DNA of 64,000 nucleotides, taken from Edaphobacter sp. 12200R-103 (GTDB taxonomy: Bacteria > Acidobacteriota > Terriglobia > Terriglobales > Acidobacteriaceae). The notes below the pieces were generated by a model that saw only the letters and a program-made list of their open reading frames with translations, ran no database searches and was not told the DNA's origin. The stretch lies in NCBI RefSeq assembly GCF_010093025.1, contig NZ_CP048114.1:2046001-2110000 (forward strand). Direction: 5' to 3'. This document shows, piece by piece, positions 33,720 to 51,052 of the stretch. Every line of letters begins with the position of its first letter. Positions within the stretch are counted from its first letter, which is position 1. The position numbers and the translations under genes were made by a program.

Positions 33720-36071
33720 TTGAGGCGCTGGGTGGTTAGCCCTCTGATGCGGCTGCGATCATGGTGGTGCAACCCGGCCCCGCCATCGGTCTGTGCAGCA
33801 GTAGCTGTGGCTCCGCGTGTGTCTCACGCAACGGCTCGACCAGACATCGCAACCACGTCATTGGTTGCGACCGGCCTTGCAGCAGCAGCCTGGTTTGGCT
33901 GGCGACAGCGCAGGACCACACTCGAGGGCAAGCAGCGCGGACAGGAATACTCCCGGTTTATCGCGGCAGCGGAAGCGAGCCTCGATGGATTCTCCATTCT
34001 GGAAGCAATTCGCGATTCCACTGGAAGGATTACAGACTTTCGGATTCGCTACGTAAATGACAATGCGAAACGTCTGGTTGGCGTTTATGGAGATGGCCTG
34101 GTCGGCCAGACGCTTCGCGAGTCGATCCAGGACATCGAGAGTTCGGGCAGGCTGGACCGTTACCGCGACGTAGTCGAGACCGGCCTTCCGATGAAGGACG
34201 AATACCCTGTACCTCCCGATACAGGCTGGCCCGCCACATGGGTTCGCTACCAGGCCGTAAAGCTGGAGGACGGTCTTGCGATCACCTGCACTGACATCAG
34301 CAGCGTTAAGGCCGCCCAGACCAGGTACGAGCAACTGGTGGAATTCAACGACTCCATCTTCCAGCACGCCCCTTTCAGCATTATCGCGACCGACGTCGAA
34401 GGTCTCATTACCGCAATGAACTTCGCTGCGGAGAAGCTGAGCGGCTACAGCCGTGACGAACTGGTAGGCAAGGCGTCGCTCACGCTTCTGCATGATGAGC
34501 GTGAGCTTATCTCCGCAAGCGCCGAGACAACGCCAGGGGAAGAGGCTCTCGCGAGCGGCGGATTCGAAGTACTTACGGCCGGAGTGCGAGACGGCGAGAT
34601 GCAGGAGAAGGAGTGGACGCTGGTTCGACGAGATGGCAGCCGTACTCCGATCAATCTGGCCATGAGGGCCGTAACGTCGGATACGGGTGAGATCAAAGGC
34701 TTTGTCGGGATCGCCTTTGATATCACGGAGCGCCGACAGATGCTCCAGTACGTCACCCACCTCGCTACGCACGATCAGCTGACGGGGCTGGTGGGTCGTG
34801 CGCTCCTGCAGGACAAGACCGTCGAAGCCGTAGAACGGGCGCGACGCTACGGAACAAAGGTTGCGGTCTTCGTCATTGACCTGGACCAGTTCAAACGCAT
34901 CAACGATTCCCTGGGCCACGCATCGGGGGATCAAATCCTGATCGAGACGGCATCGCGCCTTCGCCGCTGCGTGCGCAGCACAGACATCGTTGCTCGCGTC
35001 GGCGGCGATGAATTCGTCGTCGTCATGCCCGACATCACCAGTGTTACCGATGTCGAGCATTGCGCCCTGAATCTGCTGTCCCGCATGTCGCCAGAGATGC
35101 TGGTGGATGACCAGATGGTCAGCGTCACCACAAGCGTCGGCATCTGCATCTATCCCGATTTCGCGCAGGACGCAAAGCACCTGCTGAAGCGCGCGGACTC
35201 CGCCATGTACGCGGCAAAGGAGAGCGGGCGCAATCAGTATCAGATTTTCAGCGAAGACATGCTGAAGGAGACCGCGGACCGCTTGTCGATGGAACATGCT
35301 CTGCGCCATGCGCTGACCAACGCCGAGCTCGTCCTGCATTATCAGCCGCAAATCTCCCTGACGACAGGGTTGATCACGGGCGTGGAGGCGCTTCTCCGCT
35401 GGAACCATCCCCGGCTGGGGAATGTGCCGCCGTCCCAGTTCATCCCCCTGGCCGAAGAGACCGGCCTGATCGTTCCTATCGGGGAATGGGTCTTCATGAC
35501 TGCCTGTTGCGAAGGCAAGGCGCTGCAGGATGAGATGGGATCCGATGTGACCATCTCAGTCAATCTGTCTCCGCGGCAGTTTCAACAACGGAACCTGGTT
35601 CAGGTAATCGAACGTGCTCTGGCGCTGAGCGGGCTTGCCCCAAGGCATCTGGAGATTGAGATCACCGAGAACATCCTGATGGTGAACTCAGGCCCCAATC
35701 TGGACAAGCTGCAACAGATCCGCGAACTCGGCGTACGCATCTCCATCGACGACTTCGGCACCGGATTCTGCAGCTTCTCTTACCTGCTGCAGTACCAGGT
35801 GGACAGGCTGAAGATTGACCGCAGCTTCATCCGGCAGGCCGGAACCGATCCCAACGCAGCGGCCGTAGTTCGAACCATCATTGCCATGTCGCACGGCCTT
35901 GCCATTCGGGTGGTAGCCGAAGGCGTGGAGAGCGATGAGCAACTCCGCTTTCTGATGCGGCGCCGCTGCGATGAGGCCCAGGGCAACTATCTCGGCTATC
36001 CCGTAAGTGCAAAGGAGTTCGTAAGTTCGATGCAGGGCTACAGCGGGATCAATGTCATGCAGAACATATAG
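33720..36071 (+). CDS. PAS-GGDEF-EAL cyclic-di-GMP signalling protein
   Basis: A 783-aa protein. A short hydrophobic stretch near residues 46-61 may anchor it in the membrane. Two PAS-like modules follow (about 80-195 and 205-335), then a diguanylate cyclase domain with intact GGDEF (residues 428-432) and a phosphodiesterase domain whose signature begins with Glu 556 (EAL, 556-558). Both catalytic motifs look complete, so it may synthesise or degrade c-di-GMP depending on signal. The start at TTG 33720 is uncertain: no ribosome-binding site is seen and ATG 33747 is an alternative. It stands alone on the plus strand, facing a GlsB/YeaQ-type gene. Confidence 0.9.
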   Translation: MRRWVVSPLMRLRSWWCNPAPPSVCAAVAVAPRVSHATARPDIATTSLVATGLAAAAWFGWRQRRTTLEGKQRGQEYSRFIAAAEASLDGFSILEAIRDSTGRITDFRIRYVNDNAKRLVGVYGDGLVGQTLRESIQDIESSGRLDRYRDVVETGLPMKDEYPVPPDTGWPATWVRYQAVKLEDGLAITCTDISSVKAAQTRYEQLVEFNDSIFQHAPFSIIATDVEGLITAMNFAAEKLSGYSRDELVGKASLTLLHDERELISASAETTPGEEALASGGFEVLTAGVRDGEMQEKEWTLVRRDGSRTPINLAMRAVTSDTGEIKGFVGIAFDITERRQMLQYVTHLATHDQLTGLVGRALLQDKTVEAVERARRYGTKVAVFVIDLDQFKRINDSLGHASGDQILIETASRLRRCVRSTDIVARVGGDEFVVVMPDITSVTDVEHCALNLLSRMSPEMLVDDQMVSVTTSVGICIYPDFAQDAKHLLKRADSAMYAAKESGRNQYQIFSEDMLKETADRLSMEHALRHALTNAELVLHYQPQISLTTGLITGVEALLRWNHPRLGNVPPSQFIPLAEETGLIVPIGEWVFMTACCEGKALQDEMGSDVTISVNLSPRQFQQRNLVQVIERALALSGLAPRHLEIEITENILMVNSGPNLDKLQQIRELGVRISIDDFGTGFCSFSYLLQYQVDRLKIDRSFIRQAGTDPNAAAVVRTIIAMSHGLAIRVVAEGVESDEQLRFLMRRRCDEAQGNYLGYPVSAKEFVSSMQGYSGINVMQNI

Positions 36072-36116
36072 CCTTGCGAACTCAGATGCAGCAGATGAAG
36101 CCGCAGATTATCCTGG

Positions 36117-36374
36117 TTACACTGCCTGTCGACGTCTGAAGAAGTGGTAGATCGCCAGCAGGATGATGGCTCCGATCAGCGACATGATGAAGCCAGCCGC
36201 CTGGCCCTCCTGGTAGTGTCCAACCATTCTTCCGAGGAAGGTACCGAGGAAAGACCCCGCGATCCCGATGATCATGGTCACGAGGATTCCGCCGGGATCC
36301 TTTCCCGGCATGATCAATTTGGCGAGTGCACCGACAACAAGCCCGATGATTGCAGTCCAAAGCAGGCTGAACAT
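36117..36374 (-). CDS. GlsB/YeaQ/YmgE family stress-response membrane protein
   Basis: An 85-aa protein with three transmembrane helices: LLWTAIIGLVVGALAKLI, MIIGIAGSFLGTFLGRM and GFIMSLIGAIILLAIYHF. The GALAKLIMPGKDPGG segment is the family signature. Members are transglycosylase-associated small membrane proteins induced under stress, with no defined biochemistry. GGAGG lies eight bases before the ATG. It is 158 bases downstream of the Crp-like histidine kinase gene on the same strand. Confidence 0.9.
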   Translation of the reverse strand: MFSLLWTAIIGLVVGALAKLIMPGKDPGGILVTMIIGIAGSFLGTFLGRMVGHYQEGQAAGFIMSLIGAIILLAIYHFFRRRQAV

Positions 36375-36532
36375 GGAAGCTCCCTCCAGGTGCTTGAGTT
36401 TTCCGGGTGTTGGCCCGGATCAAAACCCGATTGTGCGCACCAGCATACTCCACCTGCCGCCGAAACCGAACGTTGAAAAGAATGATTTTTTAGCCCGTCG
36501 ATACAGGATGTATACACAGCAGGAAAGTTGCT

Positions 36533-38140
36533 TCAGTAGGCCCGCAGACGATTGATGGGGATTCGCACCTGGGCACAGGTCGCACCGGGCTTCGACTCCA
36601 TCGCTACAGACCCCCCGTGCTTATTGACAATCCGCTGCACGCGGTCGAGTCCCAACCCCATGGCAGTCCCGATCGGCTTGGTCGTAAAGAAAGGCTCAAA
36701 AATGCGAGACTGAATGATTTCCGGGATTCCCGGCCCATCGTCGAGAATCTCGATGATTACCGTCTGTCCTGTCACCCGGATGGCGATATTCAGCGTCCCA
36801 TGGTCGTGCATCGCATCCAGTGCGTTTTCGATCAGTGCCGACCACACCTGGTTCAACTCACTGCCGTAGGCGCTTACCAGCGGCAAACCTTCATCGTACT
36901 CCAGCGTAATCTTCACATTTGCCGTTCGGGAGCGGAACATCGCCAGCGTGTTTTCGATCGAAGCAGGAAGATCCACATCCTGAACGGCGGCCTGATCCAT
37001 AAAGGAGTAGCCGCGGATCGCGCTGATCAACTCAAAGATGCGGCCGCTGGAGTCCACCACCGTATCAGCCATTCGCTCAACGCGAAGGGCACTGGCAAAG
37101 GTTTCAAGCGCAGGAGAGAGAACTTCAGGACTGATCGCCTCGGCTAAAGAATCGAGCATGGGAAGGGGAAGCCGTGCCTCAGCCAATGAAGGAGCAATCG
37201 TCCAGGCAGAAGTTACGTGATGCTGTTCCAGCCATCGGGCGACCTCCTCTTCATGATCTGTCGCTTCAAGGGGACTCTGCGGAAGCGGCGAAAATCCAGA
37301 GGAAGCGCGCACATACTCCCGTGCATTCTTCACCCAGGCCTTGTAGCGGTTCAGCTCTTCTTCGGAGGAGAAGAGTCGGCCAAGGCGGTACTTCGCCTCA
37401 TCGGCTTCGCGCAACTCCGTCGAGAGGCTGGCCGCCGAACGCTGCGCCGCTGATGCCGGATTATTCAGCTCGTGTGACAGATTGGCAGCCAGCTTCCCCA
37501 GAGCCAGAAGCTTCTCCGCCTGTTCTTCCATACGCGTAAAGTCTCGTACCCGATCGAGCAGCAGGGAGACGCAACGCTGTGCCATCGAAGGAATCGCGCA
37601 CAGCATCTCCTCGAAGAGGTCCTCATGAATATCCAGAACCCAGACCGGGCCGACACTTCGTCCATCTGCGCCCCACGTCTTCATGCGTGAAAATGGAAGC
37701 TTTCCGGTAAGCCGGGACGTTCGGCCAACGAAGAGGGCTACTGGACCAGATTTACGACGCTGAGCCATGACATCACCTCGCAAGATGATGTGTGTGTGTT
37801 GCGACGGTTCACCTTCACGGAAGATCAGCGCGCCATCGGGACCGACACGTTCCGTCGAATGAGCAGCAAGCCACTCGTATTCCCTGTCGGTCAATCCGTC
37901 CAGCACCGGAATGGTGCGTAACGCAGAAATAATCCGATCTATGGGCGTAGGCTCGGCTGGAGCTGCAGCAATCAGCTCCCCTTCCGACAAAGTCGAGGCG
38001 GTTTCGAGACTGACTGAAGCTGCGATCGTACCAACCTCCCCTGAACTGCGTTCGTTTCGATTAAAACAAAGATTCCGACGGCAGGCACTTTGCTTCAGAA
38101 ACTTCCTTCCCTCATAGGCCCGATCGGCCGATCTACGCAA
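36533..38140 (-). CDS. Sensor histidine kinase with N-terminal cyclic-nucleotide-binding-like domain
   Basis: A 535-aa protein. Residues about 75-200 resemble the Crp-like cNMP-binding barrel (VGPDGALIFREGEPSQHTHIILRGDV). A kinase core follows: H-box HELNN with the likely phospho-His at 223, N-box ENALDAM, DDGPGIP (468-473) and GLGLDRVQRIV (495-505). The H-box is unusual (SHELNNPAS) and of the kind seen in hybrid or cytoplasmic kinases. No transmembrane helix is apparent, so it is probably cytoplasmic. Start is uncertain: TTG 38140 has only a distant GGAG. It lies 39 bases after the ROK kinase stop on the same strand; no response regulator is adjacent. Confidence 0.88.
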   Translation of the reverse strand: MRRSADRAYEGRKFLKQSACRRNLCFNRNERSSGEVGTIAASVSLETASTLSEGELIAAAPAEPTPIDRIISALRTIPVLDGLTDREYEWLAAHSTERVGPDGALIFREGEPSQHTHIILRGDVMAQRRKSGPVALFVGRTSRLTGKLPFSRMKTWGADGRSVGPVWVLDIHEDLFEEMLCAIPSMAQRCVSLLLDRVRDFTRMEEQAEKLLALGKLAANLSHELNNPASAAQRSAASLSTELREADEAKYRLGRLFSSEEELNRYKAWVKNAREYVRASSGFSPLPQSPLEATDHEEEVARWLEQHHVTSAWTIAPSLAEARLPLPMLDSLAEAISPEVLSPALETFASALRVERMADTVVDSSGRIFELISAIRGYSFMDQAAVQDVDLPASIENTLAMFRSRTANVKITLEYDEGLPLVSAYGSELNQVWSALIENALDAMHDHGTLNIAIRVTGQTVIIEILDDGPGIPEIIQSRIFEPFFTTKPIGTAMGLGLDRVQRIVNKHGGSVAMESKPGATCAQVRIPINRLRAY

Positions 38141-38179
38141 TCTTTGCAGCCAGACTCCGTTTAGCGACCTTGCGCGCTT

Positions 38180-38893
38180 TTATCGCCGTTTGCGCGCTGG
38201 TCTCCTTCGCTTTGTCTCCATCGGCGCCTTCAGCTCTTCCGTCTCCTGCCAGAGACGTATGCCTCCCTCAACCGCATTGCTGTTCGCGCCAACGATGACA
38301 TGGAGAGGCAGGTCTTTCATCAGCTTCGCGTTTCCTCCCCCGAGCAATACGTATTCACAGATGAGGGCGTTCTTAAGCCTTTCAACGACGTCCAGCACCG
38401 ACCTGCGCCATTTCTTTTTGCCCCTGAGATCCAGACCATCCTTGCCGAGATATTCCTCGTACGTTCTGCCCTTTCGATAGGGCAGGTGCGCCAGTTCCAG
38501 TGCGATCACATATCCGTCGAAGACCATTGCAGAGCCTAACCCTGTACCCAGCCCAAGGAAGAGCATCCGGCCGCCTTTGTAGCCGCCAAGAGCCTGCATC
38601 GCCGCATCATTCACGAACCGGATCGGTTTCTTGAAGACCTTCTGATACGGAAAATCAATCCACCCCTTTGCGAGATTGTGCGGTTCTGCGAGCGGATGAT
38701 CGTGCACGACAGGCCCTGGATAACCGATCGAGATATGGTCGTACTTCCAGCCCTGCGTTCCAAGAAGAACCTGCTGCGCCATGTCAGCAGCCGCCATCGA
38801 AGGACCCGATGGAATTTTGAGAGGCACACGCTGTGTCGTTGAAGCGACCTTCACATGTGTACCGCCGATATCGATCACCAGAACATTTTTCAT
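38180..38893 (-). CDS. ROK family sugar kinase, polyphosphate-glucokinase-like
   Basis: A 237-aa protein of the ROK/actin-like kinase fold. Phosphate loops are IDIGGTHVKV (residues 7-16) and LGLGTGLGSAMV; GYPGPVV and FVNDAAMQALGGYKGG complete the catalytic core. Its compact length and lack of the Cys zinc motif suggest a polyphosphate- or ATP-dependent glucokinase. A basic tail (KRRRPARKRR) ends the chain. The longer GTG frame from 38962 is less likely; ATG 38893 starts directly before the first strand. It lies 39 bases upstream of the histidine kinase gene and may share its transcript. Confidence 0.82.
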   Translation of the reverse strand: MKNVLVIDIGGTHVKVASTTQRVPLKIPSGPSMAAADMAQQVLLGTQGWKYDHISIGYPGPVVHDHPLAEPHNLAKGWIDFPYQKVFKKPIRFVNDAAMQALGGYKGGRMLFLGLGTGLGSAMVFDGYVIALELAHLPYRKGRTYEEYLGKDGLDLRGKKKWRRSVLDVVERLKNALICEYVLLGGGNAKLMKDLPLHVIVGANSNAVEGGIRLWQETEELKAPMETKRRRPARKRR

Positions 38894-39063
38894 GTTCGAA
38901 AGCATACAGGCTGATGAAAGAAAGGCAGCGGAAGTTACTGAATGGCTTGTCGTATGCTGCACTACCCAATTTTAACCATCCTGTAAAAAATCAACCCATC
39001 CCGCAAATTACCTCCAGATAATGGCTTTAGATTCAACAATTTATTCTTCTCAATCATTATCGA

Positions 39064-39093
39064 TTGACAATCGTATCGATTCATTTACATAAT
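39064..39093 (+). promoter_or_regulatory. Sigma-70-like promoter overlapping a dyad, upstream of the TonB-C gene
   Basis: TTGACA (39064-39069), 18-base spacer, CATAAT (39088-39093). Predicted start is near 39100, about 29 bases before the ATG. The -35 box lies inside CGATTGACAATCG (39061-39073), a perfect 6+1+6 palindrome, so a repressor could block it. Confidence 0.5.
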
Positions 39094-39128
39094 GGTGATG
39101 GGTACTTATTTAGTTAATGGAGAAATCA

Positions 39129-39569
39129 ATGCGTAAAGCACTTCTGGCCACTCTCCTTCTCTCTCCCGTCCTGCTTCACGCTCAGGCAAGTTCGCCTGCC
39201 CAACATCAGTTTGCGCTTGCCTCCAGCTCTGAGCTTGGAGCAACCGCCGACCGCGGTACCGCCATCAACCGGCCCCTGCGCATCTCTACGGGCGTGGTTG
39301 CCCCCAAGCTCGTCTACTCGGTCAGCGTCAACTCGGACATCACTCGTCCCTGGACCGACGTCGCCGCCAACAAGACCGTTACTGTCGGCATGGTCGTAGA
39401 TGCCGAAGGCAAGCCCACGGAGCTGAAGATTGTGAAATCGGCGGGCCCCATTGTCGATCACAATGTTCTTGAGGCCGTAAGCCAGTACCGCTTCCAACCC
39501 GGCACAGTCAGCAATCAGCCGGTAGCCTTCCCTCTGAATCTCGAGATCAACCTCACCCCAGCACGCTAG
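39129..39569 (+). CDS. Secreted TonB C-terminal-domain protein
   Basis: A 146-aa protein with a signal peptide (MRKALLATLLLSPVLLHAQ) and one TonB-C fold (VTVGMVVDAEGKPTELKIVKSAGPIVDHNVLEAVSQYRFQPGT). Unlike classical TonB it has neither an N-terminal membrane anchor nor a proline-rich linker, so it is probably a soluble periplasmic protein of the TonB-box-binding family. GGAGA lies five bases before ATG 39129, which is preferred over ATG 39117. The promoter above and the hairpin terminator after make it a monocistronic unit. It may assist a TonB-dependent receptor such as the one at 9286. Confidence 0.82.
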   Translation: MRKALLATLLLSPVLLHAQASSPAQHQFALASSSELGATADRGTAINRPLRISTGVVAPKLVYSVSVNSDITRPWTDVAANKTVTVGMVVDAEGKPTELKIVKSAGPIVDHNVLEAVSQYRFQPGTVSNQPVAFPLNLEINLTPAR

Positions 39570-39590
39570 TTTTCTGTCGACGAGAGATGA

Positions 39591-39618
39591 AGATGCGGGC
39601 CCTCTGCGGCCCGCATCT
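39591..39618 (+). terminator. Intrinsic hairpin after the TonB-C gene
   Basis: AGATGCGGGCC (39591-39601) pairs with GGCCCGCATCT (39608-39618), followed by CTCTTGC. The stem is strong but the T-run is short. Confidence 0.6.
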
Positions 39619-39695
39619 CTCTTGCAAGTAACATTTGCGCCTATTGCTCTGAGCCGCAAGAGAACTCGGTCAGGAGTGGACGGAGCCGTGGTGCG

Positions 39696-40094
39696 TTATC
39701 GCGCCTGATACTGCTCGTCGCTCACCTGCTCCATCCAGTCGACAGTCTTGCCATCCAGCTTCTCCTGGACTGCGATATGAGTCATTGCGGTCGAGAGAGC
39801 AGCTCCATGCCAGTGTCTTTCTCCCGGGCTGAACCAGATCACATCTCCCGGATGGATCTCTTCGACAGGCCCTCCTTCACGTTGCGCCAGTCCGCATCCC
39901 GCAATCACAAGCAATGTCTGGCCAAGAGGATGCGTATGCCACGCCGTCCGCGCGCCCGGCTCAAACGTAACACTGGCTATTACCATCCGCGCAGGCTCCG
40001 GTGCTCCGAAGATCGGGTCGATACGAACCACTCCCGTAAAGTAGTCCGAGGATCCTTTTCCTGAGGGCTGCGATCCAACTCGTTTGATCTCCAT
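39696..40094 (-). CDS. Small cupin-domain protein
   Basis: A 132-aa single cupin barrel with the metal-binding block [19 protein letters not shown] and a second His-containing motif [17 protein letters not shown]. The sequence is of the kind found in (R)-mandelonitrile-lyase-like cupins and in carboxymuconolactone-associated partners. The metal is probably Mn or Fe/Zn bound by the three His; the substrate is unknown. AGGAG lies ten bases upstream of the ATG. It lies 100-175 bases beyond the rpoC end on the same strand and is not part of that operon. Confidence 0.85.
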   Translation of the reverse strand: MEIKRVGSQPSGKGSSDYFTGVVRIDPIFGAPEPARMVIASVTFEPGARTAWHTHPLGQTLLVIAGCGLAQREGGPVEEIHPGDVIWFSPGERHWHGAALSTAMTHIAVQEKLDGKTVDWMEQVSDEQYQAR

Positions 40095-40203
40095 ATCTCA
40101 TCTCTCCTGAAAATGAATAAATTGGGAACAGCGCAAGAATGGATTCTGTAGCCGTTCCGGATAAGCAGTCGTTGATCTCTGTGCAAAATATTCGTGCGCC
40201 AAG

Positions 40204-40237
40204 AAAGAACGGCAGAGCCGAAGCTCTGCCGTTCTTT
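40204..40237. terminator. Bidirectional terminator at the end of rpoBC
   Basis: AAAGAACGGCAGAGC (40204-40218) pairs perfectly with GCTCTGCCGTTCTTT (40223-40237) around CGAA. It ends 31 bases beyond the rpoC stop; an A-run on the left supplies the T-run for the minus-strand operon. Confidence 0.85.
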
Positions 40238-40268
40238 TGCTTTTGCGCGAAGCGCTATCCGCGAGCAC

Positions 40269-44459
<4,191 letters not shown>

Positions 44460-44571
44460 ATTTATCGTCTCCGTTGCAGCATGTCGCTGCGGTTACTCAA
44501 TGTCTCTGCGATAACTCCCGGCGTATCGCGTTGCCGCGGTTCTGGTACTGGTGCTCAATTTCAATTGTCTT

Positions 44572-44629
44572 GCCACTCCTCAAAGGAGAGTGGCGACGGT
44601 GAGGTCATCCTCAGGATGACCTCACCGTC
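44572..44629 (-). promoter_or_regulatory. Tandem hairpins between rpoB and rpoC
   Basis: GACGGTGAGGTCATCC (44595-44610) pairs perfectly with GGATGACCTCACCGTC (44614-44629), 16 bp. Adjacent GCCACTC/GAGTGGC arms (44572-44594) form a second stem. On the minus strand they follow the rpoB stop and are not followed by a T-run, so they are not a classical terminator; RNase processing or partial attenuation between the subunits is more likely. Confidence 0.55.
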
Positions 44630-44638
44630 ATCAGGTTC

Positions 44639-49111
<4,473 letters not shown>

Positions 49112-49425
49112 GCTCTCTCCTGAATACGTACCTTCGAGGTCCCTTCGTGGATGTCTTCCTCATCCAAAGGGGGAGAGCCCCGGCCCTGGCTCTCCTGGTT
49201 TGTTCTTCCTGCGCCCCTGGTCCCATCGGGTTGTGCCGTCCTCGATTTCGGCCAGCCCGTGCGCAAAATTCTTCGCCACCCTTTCCCCGGCGGCACCCTT
49301 CTGAAAAACTTCAAAAACTTTTCATCACACCTAACCCGCTCCATCCGAGCGGAATCTGCTATAAGGAACGCGTAGGACGTGAAAGATTGACTGTTTTGGG
49401 TCGAAATACTGCGAAACACGGCAAA

Positions 49426-49457
49426 GCGCTCGAAGGGACAGCTTGTCCCGCGAGCGC
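49426..49457 (-). promoter_or_regulatory. Strong hairpin in the rplL-rpoB spacer
   Basis: GCGCTCG (49426-49432) pairs with CGAGCGC (49451-49457); inner GGGACA pairs with TGTCCC around GCT. No T-run follows on the minus strand. Confidence 0.5.
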
Positions 49458-49685
49458 AAAGATCGACTTGTGCACTATTTCATTCGTAATAATAGGAATG
49501 TCTGCCGCCATTTTGAGGCTCGCCTTGCCCCAAATTCGCTGCTGTATGCCTGAAACCTGTTACACCATACATCTCCGCCGCAAGAGACGCATGATGGCCG
49601 GCCCCCTAACCTCTCGCCCGAGAGGATGGACCGGAGTACAACTCCTATAACGCTATCTTCAAATACCCCGCACTGCAACGCAACA

Positions 49686-49725
49686 GGCGGAACGAATCTT
49701 CTTATAAAGAATATCCCGTTCCGCC
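49686..49725 (-). promoter_or_regulatory. Hairpin after rplL, possible attenuator
   Basis: GGCGGAACG (49686-49694) and CGTTCCGCC (49717-49725) are perfectly complementary with a 22-base loop. It lies 23 bases after the rplL stop on the minus strand. A T-run is lacking, as in partial attenuators between rplL and rpoB. Confidence 0.5.
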
Positions 49726-49747
49726 CGAATGCGCAACTGACCGGTTG

Positions 49748-50125
49748 TTACTTAATCTCGACGGTCGCAACACCCTCGAACTTCTTCGCGATGGCAGCTG
49801 CATCATCCTTCGAAATATTCTCCTTCAGAGGCTTGGGAGCGCCGTCAACCAGATCCTTGGCTTCCTTCAGGCCAAGAGCGGTGACTTCGCGTACAGCCTT
49901 GATGGTGTTGATCTTGTTCGCGCCGGCATCCTTCAGGATAACGGTGAACTCGGTCTTCTCCTCAGCAGGAGCAGCCGCCGCTGCACCGCCGCCCGCGGGG
50001 GCCGCTGCCACGGCCGCAGCCGCTGCCGAAACGCCAAGACGCTCTTCGAGCTTCTTCACCAGAGCCGATGCCTCAAGCAGGCTCAGGCTAACAATCTGAT
50101 CTTCCAACTGCTGAATGTCCGCCAT
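49748..50125 (-). CDS. rplL: Ribosomal protein L7/L12
   Basis: A 125-aa stalk protein that recruits translation factors. The N-terminal dimerisation domain ([32 protein letters not shown]) is followed by an Ala/Gly hinge ([19 protein letters not shown]) and the C-terminal domain ([42 protein letters not shown]...). The frame starts 11 codons earlier, but GGAG lies about eight bases before ATG 50125 and [10 protein letters not shown] is the family start. It follows rplJ by 148 bases. Confidence 0.98.
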   Translation of the reverse strand: MADIQQLEDQIVSLSLLEASALVKKLEERLGVSAAAAAVAAAPAGGGAAAAAPAEEKTEFTVILKDAGANKINTIKAVREVTALGLKEAKDLVDGAPKPLKENISKDDAAAIAKKFEGVATVEIK

Positions 50126-50273
50126 TTTTATCTCCAATACTTCTAAACTTTGTACCACCGATTACCTCTTCGAAAGAAGTTCCCCTCTTCCGATTGCCCG
50201 ACCTTCTCCGGGTTTCCGACGCGCCCAGACCAGCGCACCTAAAGAAGACCGAACGAAACTTTGATCCGTCCGA

Positions 50274-50960
50274 CTAGCCCTCTGCCGGCTCCGTCGTTGC
50301 CGCCTCGCCAGCCTGCGACGCCGTTGCGTTCTCCGGCTGCGCTGCGCCCGAAGGCTGCTCGCCGGCGCTCGCCTCTTCAGCGTGAGCCTCAGCCACCTCG
50401 GCTACGGGAGCCGCCGCAGCCGCAGGAGCCGATCCGGTGAACTTCTCCTTCTCGACACCCTGGTTGATCACCACCGCCAGATCGCGTCCGGTTGCGTTGA
50501 TCACCGTTGCCAGCCGCTGGGCCGGAGCATTGATCAGGAACAGCAGCTTGGCAAAGATCTCTTCCTTGCCCGGCATCGTCGCCAGCTCGCCGATCTCCTG
50601 GACCGACAATACCTTGCCGTCCACGATCGCAAGCTTGAAGGTGAACTCCGAGTTATCCTTCACCCAGGTCGACAGCGCCTTTGCCAGCGCAACCGGGTCA
50701 CCCGAGGTATATGCAACCGAGCTGACACCCTTCAGGCCCCGCAGAGCCTCTTCGACCTTGGTTCCCTCGGCCGAACGTGCCGCCAGCTTGTTCTTGACAA
50801 CGTGATAGCTTCCACCCGCTGCGCGGACCGCCTTGCGAAGCTCGAAATCTTTCCCCGCGGTCAATCCGGTAAACGTACCGATAATGGCCGAGGTCGAGGT
50901 CTCCAGCTCTGCCGCGAGCTTCTTTACCTTATCCGACTTCTGTGATCTGGACAGTGCCAT
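50274..50960 (-). CDS. rplJ: Ribosomal protein L10 with extended acidic tail
   Basis: A 228-aa stalk base protein. Residues 1 to about 175 are a normal L10 fold (SRSQKSDKVKKLAAELETSTSAIIGTFTGLTAGKDFELRKAVRAAGGSYHVVKNKLA...) ending in the helix that holds the L7/L12 dimers. The last about 50 residues (from GSAPAAAAAPVAEVAEAHAEEA) are Ala/Glu/Gly-rich and absent from most L10 proteins (about 165-175 aa). The tail may be disordered or bind L7/L12 or another partner. TAGGA lies close to the ATG. It lies 92 bases after rplA. Confidence 0.97.
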   Translation of the reverse strand: MALSRSQKSDKVKKLAAELETSTSAIIGTFTGLTAGKDFELRKAVRAAGGSYHVVKNKLAARSAEGTKVEEALRGLKGVSSVAYTSGDPVALAKALSTWVKDNSEFTFKLAIVDGKVLSVQEIGELATMPGKEEIFAKLLFLINAPAQRLATVINATGRDLAVVINQGVEKEKFTGSAPAAAAAPVAEVAEAHAEEASAGEQPSGAAQPENATASQAGEAATTEPAEG

Positions 50961-51052
50961 AAAATCCTAGCCTTCACTGCCGGCCCTCAAGACCGGCTGA
51001 AATTTATCCGTCGCACCTGTGGCGACAAAAACTGTGCAACCGAACCCGGCGT

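Larger units (their letters stand above)
49112..49747 (-). other. Long rplL-rpoB intergenic region with hairpins
   Basis: A 636-base gap inside the operon. I see no supported ORF on either strand. Two strong stems are present: 49426-49457 (GCGCTCG/CGAGCGC with inner GGGACA/TGTCCC) and 49686-49725 (GGCGGAACG/CGTTCCGCC). The second lies just after the rplL stop and is in the position of the known rplL-rpoB attenuator of enterics. A rpoB-proximal promoter is possible but not evident. Confidence 0.5.

Noticed and set aside
33677..33739. 20-codon ORF upstream of the GGDEF-EAL gene
   Set aside because: Considered as a frameshifted N-terminus, but it does not align with any expected sensor sequence and no frameshift evidence is seen.
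44595..44629. Intrinsic terminator between rpoB and rpoC
   Set aside because: The stem is strong but no T-run follows on the minus strand, and rpoC needs to be transcribed beyond it.
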